Source: Rhodospirillaceae bacterium (lineage in GTDB: Bacteria; Pseudomonadota; Alphaproteobacteria; UBA11073). Taken from it: a stretch of 12,867 nucleotides of DNA. Shown here in pieces: positions 5,594 through 12,467 of this stretch. Location: the NCBI GenBank assembly GCA_003536545.1, contig DPZW01000183.1, forward strand, positions 2,871 through 15,737, read 5' to 3'. Positions within the stretch are counted from its first letter, which is position 1. Each line of letters begins with the position of its first letter. The translations under genes were made by a program, and so were the position numbers. The notes beneath the pieces are model-generated. The model did not search any database. It had not been told where the DNA came from and was given only the letters and a program-made list of their open reading frames with translations.

Positions 5594-6220
5594 ATGGATT
5601 CTATGCTGCATTATCTGGATTTGGCCGGAACGGTGGTGTTTGGCATCACGGGCTGTCTGGTTGCCGCGCGCAAAAAAAATGATCTGGTCGGATTTATTTT
5701 ATTGGCGATGGTCACGGGCACGGGCGGCGGAACACTCAGGGATATTATTCTTGATCGCACACCGGTGTTCTGGGTGGGGCAGCCAATTTATTTATATCTC
5801 TGTGCGGCAACTGCAGGGGTGATGTTTTTAATCGCGCGGCGCGTGGAACAGTGGCGGCAAATATTATTATGGCTGGATGCGATTGGTCTGGCGGTTTTTG
5901 CCGTGATTGGTTGCAGTGTTGCGATGGAAATGGGTGCACCGGCGCCCGTGTGCTGGCTGATGGGCGTGATGACGGCGACATTCGGGGGCATCATCCGTGA
6001 TGTTCTGGCAGATGAGCCGACGCTGGTCATGCGCAAAGAAATTTATGCATCTGCCGCCTTCATCGGTGCGGTTGCTTATTGGGCCACTGGATTAATCTGG
6101 CTGGGCATTGCGGCAGGATTTTTTATTCGCGCGGCGGCCATTTATTTCCGCCTGACTTTGCCGGGTTATGAAGCACCGCTGGAGCCCGAGGCCTTGCGCC
6201 GAAAATGGGACCGCCCGTAA
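5594..6220 (+). CDS. TRIC/UPF0126-family membrane protein (probable cation channel)
   Basis: A 208-residue integral membrane protein of normal length for the family. It has about seven hydrophobic helices arranged as an internal duplication. The paired signatures GTGGGTLRDI (residues 42-51) and ATFGGIIRDV (128-137) are the glycine-rich, Arg-Asp motifs of the two repeats. Characterised prokaryotic homologues are trimeric potassium-permeable channels of the TRIC type, related to E. coli YadS and YicG. The substrate here is inferred. The frame stays open up to 5471, but that upstream part is Asn/Ile/Lys-rich and reads like AT-rich promoter DNA. The ATG at 5594 has AGGA at 5580-5583 and gives the family N-terminus. 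An ATG at 5603 is a second choice. The last base of the stop codon directly abuts the mutM stop on the other strand. Confidence 0.88.
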   Translation: MDSMLHYLDLAGTVVFGITGCLVAARKKNDLVGFILLAMVTGTGGGTLRDIILDRTPVFWVGQPIYLYLCAATAGVMFLIARRVEQWRQILLWLDAIGLAVFAVIGCSVAMEMGAPAPVCWLMGVMTATFGGIIRDVLADEPTLVMRKEIYASAAFIGAVAYWATGLIWLGIAAGFFIRAAAIYFRLTLPGYEAPLEPEALRRKWDRP

Positions 6221-7045
6221 TTATTTTTGACACACCGTGCAATAATAACTGCTGCGTCCGTTCTGCACGAGGTGATGAATAATATCTTTGCATTTACGGC
6301 ATTTTTCGCCGCTGCGGTCGTAAACTTTAAAACGATCCTGGAAAAATCCGACCTGGCCGTCCACGTCGCGGTAATCGCGCAATGAACTGCCGCCGGCATC
6401 AATGGCTGCCAATAATGTTTTTTGAATCGCAGGCACCAGTTTTTTGCATTCTGCCAGTGTAAGGGTATGGGCAATGCGCGTCGGTAAAATACCTGCCAGA
6501 AATAATGCTTCGGAGACATAAATATTCCCAAGCCCCACAATCATTTTCTGATCCAGCAATGCGGCCTTCATATTTGTTTTGCGTTTTTGTAATTCCGAAA
6601 ATAGCCACGGCGCATTCAAATCATCCGACAAGGGTTCAATGCCCATCCCGGTCAACCACGCATGTGGTTTACCTTTGTTATCGATGGCCCAGTCAATCAG
6701 GCCAAAGCGGCGCGGATCGTGATAGGCCAAAATATTTTCATCATCCAGATGCAGAACCATGTGGTCATGTTTTTCGCGAATATAATTTCTTTTTGCCACA
6801 TGGCGGAAGCGGCCAGACATACCCAGATGCACGACCAATATTTCACCGCCCGATAACTCCCACAGCATATATTTCGCGCGACGTTCAATATTTTGCACAA
6901 CTGCGCCAGTCAGAATTTTTTTGAGATCCCGGGGGAATGGGAGGCGCAACCGGGGCGTATATAGGGAAGCAGATAAAATCCGGCGACCCTTGAGGCTTTT
7001 GAGCAAGCCGCGCCGGGTGGTTTCAACTTCAGGGAGTTCGGGCAT
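6221..7045 (-). CDS. mutM: Formamidopyrimidine-DNA glycosylase (Fpg/MutM)
   Basis: A 274-residue base-excision repair enzyme that removes oxidised purines such as 8-oxoguanine and cuts the abasic strand. The N-terminus MPELPEVETTRRGL gives the catalytic proline (after Met removal) and glutamate. RRAKYML (56-62) carries the conserved lysine. DQKMIVGLGNIYVSEAL (165-181) is the helix-two-turn-helix. Cys249, Cys252, Cys269 and Cys272 form the C-terminal zinc finger with the GRSSYYCTVCQK ending. All key residues are present. The frame is open 11 codons further upstream, but the enzyme needs Pro at position 2, so the ATG at 7043-7045 is the start. The ribosome binding site is weak. Its stop codon touches that of the TRIC gene, with no terminator between them. 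Confidence 0.97.
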   Translation of the reverse strand: MPELPEVETTRRGLLKSLKGRRILSASLYTPRLRLPFPRDLKKILTGAVVQNIERRAKYMLWELSGGEILVVHLGMSGRFRHVAKRNYIREKHDHMVLHLDDENILAYHDPRRFGLIDWAIDNKGKPHAWLTGMGIEPLSDDLNAPWLFSELQKRKTNMKAALLDQKMIVGLGNIYVSEALFLAGILPTRIAHTLTLAECKKLVPAIQKTLLAAIDAGGSSLRDYRDVDGQVGFFQDRFKVYDRSGEKCRKCKDIIHHLVQNGRSSYYCTVCQK

Positions 7046-7083
7046 GCCTGTTTCTAAAGCCCCAGGGCCCAAAAGCAAAGATA

Positions 7084-7089
7084 ATTATA
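7084..7089 (-). promoter_or_regulatory. Candidate -10 box of mutM
   Basis: A perfect TATAAT on the - strand lies 38 bases before the mutM start and would give a leader of about 30 bases. The -35 region is poor, with only AT-rich sequence at the right spacing. It lies in the 116-base divergent gap between mutM and the ACT-domain gene. I could not assign a + strand promoter there. Confidence 0.35.
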
Positions 7090-7161
7090 AAACCCTAGAT
7101 AGCATTAAAATTATCCACTCGCGTTATGGAAATTTCAAAAAAAAGGACTAAACTAGTACTC

Positions 7162-7590
7162 ATGATGGCAAATCTAAAAGCAACCCTTGAAGAGCTCCCG
7201 CCCATCGTCCTCAAAACTTTGCAGGGTGACTACGGCCTGTTGAACCTGCCGTCTGATGCCGCCATTCCCGATTGGGTTCATCGGGATGCAGGCGATGAAC
7301 TCGTTTCACTCACGCGCAGCGTTTATGGTTTTTCGATTATCTGCCCGGATAAATGGGTGCCGCAGGATTTGGCGGGTGCAACCCATGTGGCGGGCTGGCG
7401 TGCCTTGCGCGTGGAGCAGCCACGCGACTGGGCTATGCATGGCCTCTATTCACGCCTGGCACAGCCGCTTTCCGATGATGCAATTTCGATTTATCTGATT
7501 GGGGCCTATAATGCGGATCATATTCTGGTGCGCGGACAGGATTTTTCACGCGCCATTCAAATTCTTTCACGCTTTTGTGATTTCACCTGA
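7162..7590 (+). CDS. ACT-domain protein (COG3603-like), probable amino-acid sensor
   Basis: A 142-residue soluble protein. The N-terminal half has the conserved strand pattern LVSLTRSVYGFSIICP (48-62) followed by AGWRALRVEQP. The C-terminal part, LSDDAISIYLIGAYNADHIL followed by VRGQDFSRAIQIL (103-135), matches the ACT fold signature in which a small ligand, usually an amino acid, binds between subunits. Homologues are mostly uncharacterised, so the ligand and output are unknown. No enzyme domain is attached. I start at the ATG at 7162. An adjacent ATG (7165) is equivalent, and AGGA at 7144-7147 is rather distant. The frame is open back to 7126, but that prefix is Lys-rich and unlike the family. 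A rhomboid gene starts 11 bases after the stop, which suggests one transcript. Confidence 0.8.
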   Translation: MMANLKATLEELPPIVLKTLQGDYGLLNLPSDAAIPDWVHRDAGDELVSLTRSVYGFSIICPDKWVPQDLAGATHVAGWRALRVEQPRDWAMHGLYSRLAQPLSDDAISIYLIGAYNADHILVRGQDFSRAIQILSRFCDFT

Positions 7591-7601
7591 TATAAGACCT
7601 C

Positions 7602-8183
7602 ATGTCTGAACATGAGCCGATGTTTCGCATCCCGTCTGCCAGCGGTGCGATGTTATTATTGTTGATTGCAATTTACGCCCTGCAAATCATCACAGGATTT
7701 GATATCACGGATTATAGCGTTCAGCCCCATCAATTTTGGGAAGATCCCCTATCACTGCATCATTTACTGACGCTCATCACCTATCAGTTTCTGCATGCCA
7801 ATCTTCTGCATTTGGGGGTGAATGGTTTGATGTTATTGGCTTTTGGCAGTGCGATGGCGCGTATAGTGGGAAGCGCGCGTTTTATCCTGTTATATTTATT
7901 TTGCGGCATCATTGCAGCGGTTGCGCATCTTTTTGCATATGCAGATCAAACAAGTTACCTGGTAGGTGCATCCGGTGCGGTGAGTGGTGCGATGGGATTT
8001 GTTCTGTGGGGCATTATCCAGCATCCCCGGAAACGTTTGCAATTGATCCTGGCCATTTTAATTTTACAGCCCGTTCTGGCTTTTGCCAGTGGTACGTTGT
8101 TCGGCGGCGAGATTGCCTGGCTGGCACATGTCGCAGGATTTGCGGCAGGAATAGGGATGGCCCTAGCCTTCAAATTCAAATAA
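7602..8183 (+). CDS. Rhomboid-family intramembrane serine protease
   Basis: A 193-residue protein of about six membrane helices, the minimal rhomboid size. GASG (122-125) places the nucleophile Ser124 at the start of a helix. His176 in AWLAHVAGFAAG completes the Ser-His dyad. FLHANLLHLGVN gives His65, His70 and Asn74 with the same spacing as His145, His150 and Asn154 in E. coli GlpG, where the last two shape the oxyanion hole. All catalytic residues are present, so it should be active, cutting membrane proteins within or near a helix. Its substrate cannot be read from the sequence. The start at 7602 has only a weak AAGA-type ribosome binding site. It lies between the ACT gene and the ligase-like gene in a probable operon. 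Confidence 0.92.
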   Translation: MSEHEPMFRIPSASGAMLLLLIAIYALQIITGFDITDYSVQPHQFWEDPLSLHHLLTLITYQFLHANLLHLGVNGLMLLAFGSAMARIVGSARFILLYLFCGIIAAVAHLFAYADQTSYLVGASGAVSGAMGFVLWGIIQHPRKRLQLILAILILQPVLAFASGTLFGGEIAWLAHVAGFAAGIGMALAFKFK

Positions 8184-8211
8184 TGCGAAGCTTCAAGGCA
8201 GCAGAATCTCA

Positions 8212-9411
8212 ATGATGCAGAATATTTATCCCAACCATTCACCGGCCTCCCTGCGCGCGGGTCACCCCTTGGTAGCGTTATATCTTTACATTCTGTTGCT
8301 CTTTGCCGGATTTGGAAATATATCGGTGCTGCTCGAGCTTTCTGAAAAACCGATCAATTATTTTCACTTTATCGCCCTATTGGGCTTGCCGCTGTTAATT
8401 TTCATTCGCCGTATTTCCTTGCCGCCACTACCCTTGATGTTATTTATGCTTTCAGCCGGGATCACTTCCATGGTCGCCTATTTATTTTTAGGCGTGCTCA
8501 GCGATAACCCATGGCAACCTGTTTATTGCATTGTGATGTTATTTTTAGGCCTGGCCATTGGCGGGTATTTGCCAGTCATGATGATGAAGCGTGTTCTGAT
8601 GGCCGTCGGCCTGAGTTATATCGCTCTGGTTCTGATTAAAAACATGGTGTTCCAGCCAGAAATCCTGGACATGATGCTGCAGGGCCAAAGGGTGTGGATT
8701 CCCACCCTCTCTTTGGGCGAAGTAAATTCCGAAGCGACATTTCTTATCATTTCTGCGACATTTTTATTTGGCACGGTTTATTTCTGGCCATCACTGGGAT
8801 TGGTTGCTTATCTGATTTTATTATATAGCAGCCGGGCGAGTTTTATCAGCCTGGCAGCTCTCGTCCTTTATATTTTGCTGGTCCAGCGCCGACGCGGATC
8901 CGGTATTTCCCGCCTTTCAAAACATATTTTTTTAACCGTGGTCATGGTGATGGCTGCTGTCATTCTTGTCCTCAGCCCGCTCGGCCAATTCATGCTCGGC
9001 CGTTTTGGTGATATCGGTTATGAGCCCGGCACATTGACCCGGTTTTTGATATGGGAACAGGCGATGGATGTTCTGCTTCACCATCCATTCGGTGTGGGGG
9101 CACAAAACGGTTTTGCATTGGTGCAGCTGAGTGAGGCGGGCACATTGATTGAAGATAACCTGCACAGCATTTTCCTGCAGTATGCGGTTGATTTAGGCAT
9201 TCACAGTCTGTTGTTTTTTCTTTTTGCAATCTATCATACTATTCGCCAAATGCCCAAGGCGATGCTGGGCCACCCTTTAACGCTTGCGCTCTTGTCGTTT
9301 GGCACGCTTGCACTCTCACACTACAGTGGTTACGAGACCTTCTTTTATTTATGGCTGGGGCTGTGGCTAGGGCAATGGCATGATGCGCGCAGAAATGTGG
9401 CGCATGACTGA
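8212..9411 (+). CDS. O-antigen ligase/polymerase-like membrane protein (Wzy/WaaL family)
   Basis: A 399-residue protein with about ten to twelve hydrophobic segments. Three family landmarks are visible: SSRASFISL (206-214); TRFLIWEQAMDVLLHHPFGV with G-A following (276-296), the R..iW..al....P.GvG pattern; and DNLHSIFLQYAVDLG (315-329), the N.H..f.q...dlG pattern with His318 in the large periplasmic loop. These proteins join or polymerise undecaprenyl-linked glycans at the outer face of the inner membrane. Sequence alone cannot separate a ligase from a polymerase. Adjacent ATG codons (8212 and 8215) are possible starts, with AAGG at 8195-8198. It begins 28 bases after the rhomboid gene and overlaps the next glycosyltransferase gene by 8 bases, so the two are translated together. 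Confidence 0.85.
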   Translation: MMQNIYPNHSPASLRAGHPLVALYLYILLLFAGFGNISVLLELSEKPINYFHFIALLGLPLLIFIRRISLPPLPLMLFMLSAGITSMVAYLFLGVLSDNPWQPVYCIVMLFLGLAIGGYLPVMMMKRVLMAVGLSYIALVLIKNMVFQPEILDMMLQGQRVWIPTLSLGEVNSEATFLIISATFLFGTVYFWPSLGLVAYLILLYSSRASFISLAALVLYILLVQRRRGSGISRLSKHIFLTVVMVMAAVILVLSPLGQFMLGRFGDIGYEPGTLTRFLIWEQAMDVLLHHPFGVGAQNGFALVQLSEAGTLIEDNLHSIFLQYAVDLGIHSLLFFLFAIYHTIRQMPKAMLGHPLTLALLSFGTLALSHYSGYETFFYLWLGLWLGQWHDARRNVAHD

Positions 9412-10201
9412 TACGGCTATTCTTTTGCCTTACTATCGCCGCGCAACAGCTTTGGCGCAAACGCTTGCCAGCCTCAATCAGGAAAAAGAAGCATTTGAAC
9501 TGATTATTGTCGATGATGGATCGCCCGAACCTTTATCCATTCAGGCAAGTCATTATGACTATCCCATTAAAATTATTCACCTGCCAAAAAATCTTGGTAT
9601 TACAGGTGCGTTGAACCAGGGATTGGAATATATCCTGTCACAACATTATCAATATGTCGCGCGTATCGATGCAGGCGATCGCTGGGTGCCGGGTCGGCTG
9701 GCGGCGCAGCGAAACTTTTTAGCTACGCATCCGGACTATGGTTTTGTCGGATCCTGTGTGCGTTATATTCATTCAGACGGCAGTTTTGCACGCCATTGGG
9801 ATCTGCCGCTGACGGATAAAGAAATCCGGCATTTTGCCTGGTTTAATAATCCCATGTTTCATCCGGCTGTGATGATGCGTGCGGAAACTCTGCGCCGCGC
9901 GGGGTTCTATTCTGAGAAATATCCGGCTGCTGAAGATTATGAATATTTCCGCAGATTATTAAAATACGGCAAGGCCGCAAACCTGCCGGATCGCTATCTG
10001 GATTGTGAAATTGGTGTGCCGGGCGAATCCATCAGTGTGGATAATTATCATCGCCAGATTAAAAGCGTGATAAGAGCGCAAATGCACTATTTTAATTTCC
10101 TGCAATGGCGCGCCTATGCAGGATTATCATATAAAGTAATACATCTTTACATGCCGGGCCTTGCCGATTGGCTCAAGAAACATTTCAGGAAATATTTTTA
10201 A
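9404..10201 (+). CDS. Family 2 glycosyltransferase
   Basis: A 265-residue GT-A-fold enzyme. It starts TAILLPYYRR at the first strand. IIVDDGS (34-40) binds the nucleotide. RIDAGDRW (87-94) carries the metal-binding acidic pair, as an IDAGD variant of the common DADD. AAEDYEYFRRLLKYG (175-189) supplies the probable catalytic ED. The C-terminal region has no clear membrane helix. It should transfer a sugar from a nucleotide-sugar donor, with unknown donor and acceptor. The ATG at 9404 overlaps the upstream gene by 8 bases. An upstream ATG (9380) would add eight residues lying inside that gene. Next to a ligase/polymerase-like gene it probably helps build a surface polysaccharide or lipopolysaccharide. 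The stop codon overlaps that of the convergent glycosyltransferase gene. Confidence 0.93.
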   Translation: MTDTAILLPYYRRATALAQTLASLNQEKEAFELIIVDDGSPEPLSIQASHYDYPIKIIHLPKNLGITGALNQGLEYILSQHYQYVARIDAGDRWVPGRLAAQRNFLATHPDYGFVGSCVRYIHSDGSFARHWDLPLTDKEIRHFAWFNNPMFHPAVMMRAETLRRAGFYSEKYPAAEDYEYFRRLLKYGKAANLPDRYLDCEIGVPGESISVDNYHRQIKSVIRAQMHYFNFLQWRAYAGLSYKVIHLYMPGLADWLKKHFRKYF

Positions 10202-11337
10202 TCACCGCAATAAATTTGGTGATGCAGTTCGGCGGAATGCGCAAGCGTAAAATGCCGGGCAGTGGCGCGCGCTGCAAATCGCATGGCATCAAGAATGGTC
10301 GGATCATTGGCCAGTAATAAAACTGCATTGGCCAGATCATTTATATCGGCTGGCACAATCAACCCTGTTTGATGGTGAATGACACAGCTGTCGCTGCCGC
10401 CAACAGGTGTGGTGACAATGGGCAGACCCGCATGAATGGCCTCAATGAAGGTATAGGCCATGCCTTCGTACCGGCTGGTAATCAGCAGCATATCCATGCC
10501 CGCATAAAATTCTTTGGCATCTGCCGCGCCCAGCCAGATGATCTGATTTTCAACTTTTAAATCATGAGCCAGTGTTTCGCAGCGGCTGCGCAACTCACCC
10601 TCACCAATCATGACCAGTTTTAAATTGGGGGATTCTGTCTGGGCTTTGGCAAAAGCTGCAATGGTAAGTTCGGGATGTTTTTGGTGGCAAAGCCGACCTA
10701 CAAAACCCACGATGACATCATTTTCTGCAGCGAGCCATTGGCGGCGAATGGCCTTGCGATCTGCAGGCGGCAAGTTTTGAATGCCATTTAATCCCATGAC
10801 AAGTTTGCTGCGTGGAATTCCCAGGGCAATGGCATGATCATATTCATAAGAAGAAAGGACAATCATGCGATGCATGAGCGGTGATAATAATTTCTCATAG
10901 CAGCCATAAGCAAATTTTTTGATGGCGGAAGTTTCCGGATCCAGTGTCATCAGGGCATGTGGTGTGTAAATGATTTTGGTTTTAACAAATATTCGTGCCA
11001 GGCGTGCCAGGCGTGCCAGCATGCCGGCTTTGGTGCTATGGGCGTGCAAAATGTCCGGCTGAGTACGGCGGAGGATTTCTATCAGCGAAAATAAATTTGT
11101 GATATCACTCAGATGCGGCGCGCGGCGCATGGGCAAGGCGTGCAGTGTCACATTTTTCAAATTTTCAATTTGCGGCGCAAATAATGGTTCAAGCCGCAGG
11201 GGCGAATAAATGACATGCACCTGATGCCCACAGCGCGTCTGTTCGCTGGCCAGATCCAGCACATGACGCATGGTGCCACCGCCACCCGGCTCCAGCAGAT
11301 GCAAAATAATCAGGGGAGATTCAGAATCCACGCGCAA
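10198..11337 (-). CDS. Family 4 glycosyltransferase (GT-B fold)
   Basis: Up to 379 residues in two Rossmann-like halves. The N-terminal half has LLEPGGGGTMRHVLDLA, the acceptor-side loop of family 4 enzymes, then HAHSTKAG and YTPHALM. The C-terminal half has GFVGRLCHQKHPELTIAAF (211-229), VMIGEGELR, and the signature EGMAYTFIE (Glu291 to Glu299, the EX7E motif) followed by GLPIVTTPVGG. It should transfer a sugar with retention of configuration, and is likely cytoplasmic or membrane-associated. The start is uncertain: no in-frame ATG precedes the GGGG loop, so TTG at 11337 or GTG at 11331 must be used, with no good ribosome binding site. The reductase gene ends 15 bases upstream, so translation may be coupled. 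Three tandem nine-base units (10994-11020) encode LARLARLAR. Confidence 0.92.
   Translation of the reverse strand: MRVDSESPLIILHLLEPGGGGTMRHVLDLASEQTRCGHQVHVIYSPLRLEPLFAPQIENLKNVTLHALPMRRAPHLSDITNLFSLIEILRRTQPDILHAHSTKAGMLARLARLARIFVKTKIIYTPHALMTLDPETSAIKKFAYGCYEKLLSPLMHRMIVLSSYEYDHAIALGIPRSKLVMGLNGIQNLPPADRKAIRRQWLAAENDVIVGFVGRLCHQKHPELTIAAFAKAQTESPNLKLVMIGEGELRSRCETLAHDLKVENQIIWLGAADAKEFYAGMDMLLITSRYEGMAYTFIEAIHAGLPIVTTPVGGSDSCVIHHQTGLIVPADINDLANAVLLLANDPTILDAMRFAARATARHFTLAHSAELHHQIYCGD
10994..11020 (-). repeat. Three tandem nine-base units inside the family 4 glycosyltransferase gene
   Basis: On the + strand CGTGCCAGG occurs twice (10994-11002, 11003-11011), followed by CGTGCCAGC (11012-11020). 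It encodes Leu-Ala-Arg three times. Because the unit is a multiple of three, gain or loss of a copy keeps the frame. Confidence 0.9.
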
Positions 11338-11352
11338 AGATTAGCATAAATC

Positions 11353-12423
11353 CTATGCGGCGCGAGTGGTGGGCAGCATGGGATAATCAATATAGCCTTC
11401 AGGGCCATTGTTATAAGAAGTTTTGGGATCCAGTTCATTCAGCGGCGCACCGCGCTGAAAACGTTCCACCAGATCCGGATTGGCAATATATTTCTGCCCG
11501 AATGAAACGGCATCCAATGCGCCGGATGTAATTGCCGCCTCGGCAGTTGCCAGTTCATAACCGTCATTGCCAATCAAAATACCTTTAAAATTCTCACGCA
11601 TCATCGGTGTGACCCGTTGCGCGGATTGGGGTTCGCGCAATTCAATAAAGGCCAGCTGGCGCGTATTTAATTCACGGGCGACATGCGCGAATAATTCCGG
11701 CAAATGATCATCATTCATGGAGTTATACCCATTGATGGCCGAAAGTCGCAAAGCCGTGCGGCCTGCACCCACCGCCAACGCTACTGCCTCGCAAACTTCA
11801 ATTAGAAATCGCACGCGGTTCTCGATACTGCCGCCGTATTTATCAGTGCGCTGATTGCTGCCTTCCTTCAAGAATTGATCAATCAGATAACCGTTTGCGC
11901 CATGAATTTGTACACCATCAAAGCCTGCTGCAATGGCACGCCGGGCGGCCGCAGCAAAATCCGCAATGGTTTCCTCAATATCTGATTGTGTCATCGTACG
12001 CGGTATCACGTAGGATTTTTTCTCGCCCGTCAGGCCGCGCGCCTCACCTTCGGCGGCAATGGCGGATGGCGCAACAGGCAACGCCCCATTCAAGAAATCC
12101 GGATGCGAGATACGCCCCATATGCCAGAGCTGTAAAATTATCTGACCATTCTTCTGATGTACGGCGTCAGTTACTTTGCGCCAGCCGTCTGTCTGTTCAT
12201 CGGTATAAATGCCTGGTGCATTGCGCCAGCCATAACCCATAGGTGAAATGGCCGTGGCTTCGGAAATAATCAGGCCTGCTGATGCGCGCTGCGCGTAATA
12301 TTCGGCCATTAAATCATTGGGGATACGCGTTTCGCCTGCGCGTGCGCGTGTGAGCGGTGACATCACCACGCGGTTTTTGAATTTTAATTCGCCGGCAGTT
12401 AAAGGTTCGAATAAATTTTGCAT
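11353..12423 (-). CDS. Old yellow enzyme family flavin reductase (NemA-like)
   Basis: A 356-residue FMN-binding TIM barrel of normal length. It starts MQNLFEPLTAGELKFKNRVV. Family residues include Thr25 in MSPLTRAR, the QLWHMGRISHPDF segment (98-110), HGANGYLIDQFL (174-185) with the substrate-binding His174/Asn177 pair and Tyr179, Arg226, IANPDLVERF (313-322) and the EGYIDYP ending. Such enzymes use NADPH to reduce activated alkenes, nitro compounds or N-ethylmaleimide. The physiological substrate is unknown. Two deviations stand out: LRLSA where (I/V)RxSP is usual, and FGQ where FGR or FGK normally contacts the FMN phosphate. The ATG has a good GGGAGA ribosome binding site (read on the - strand, near 12431-12436). 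It lies between galE and a glycosyltransferase gene on the same strand, with no clear functional link. Confidence 0.95.
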   Translation of the reverse strand: MQNLFEPLTAGELKFKNRVVMSPLTRARAGETRIPNDLMAEYYAQRASAGLIISEATAISPMGYGWRNAPGIYTDEQTDGWRKVTDAVHQKNGQIILQLWHMGRISHPDFLNGALPVAPSAIAAEGEARGLTGEKKSYVIPRTMTQSDIEETIADFAAAARRAIAAGFDGVQIHGANGYLIDQFLKEGSNQRTDKYGGSIENRVRFLIEVCEAVALAVGAGRTALRLSAINGYNSMNDDHLPELFAHVARELNTRQLAFIELREPQSAQRVTPMMRENFKGILIGNDGYELATAEAAITSGALDAVSFGQKYIANPDLVERFQRGAPLNELDPKTSYNNGPEGYIDYPMLPTTRAA

Positions 12424-12467
12424 CAGAAATCTCCCACCGGTAAAATAGGGAGGATGCGCAGGATTTA

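Noticed and set aside
7126..7161. Earlier ATG for the ACT-domain gene giving a 154-residue product
   Set aside because: The added residues (MEISKKRTKLVL) are encoded by promoter-gap DNA and the AGGA site lies downstream of that ATG, so a start at 7162 or 7165 is more likely.
10036..10044. Perfect DnaA box TGTGGATAA
   Set aside because: It is a single copy inside the coding sequence of a glycosyltransferase (codons for Ser-Val-Asp-Asn), with no AT-rich unwinding region or further boxes, so chance is the best explanation.
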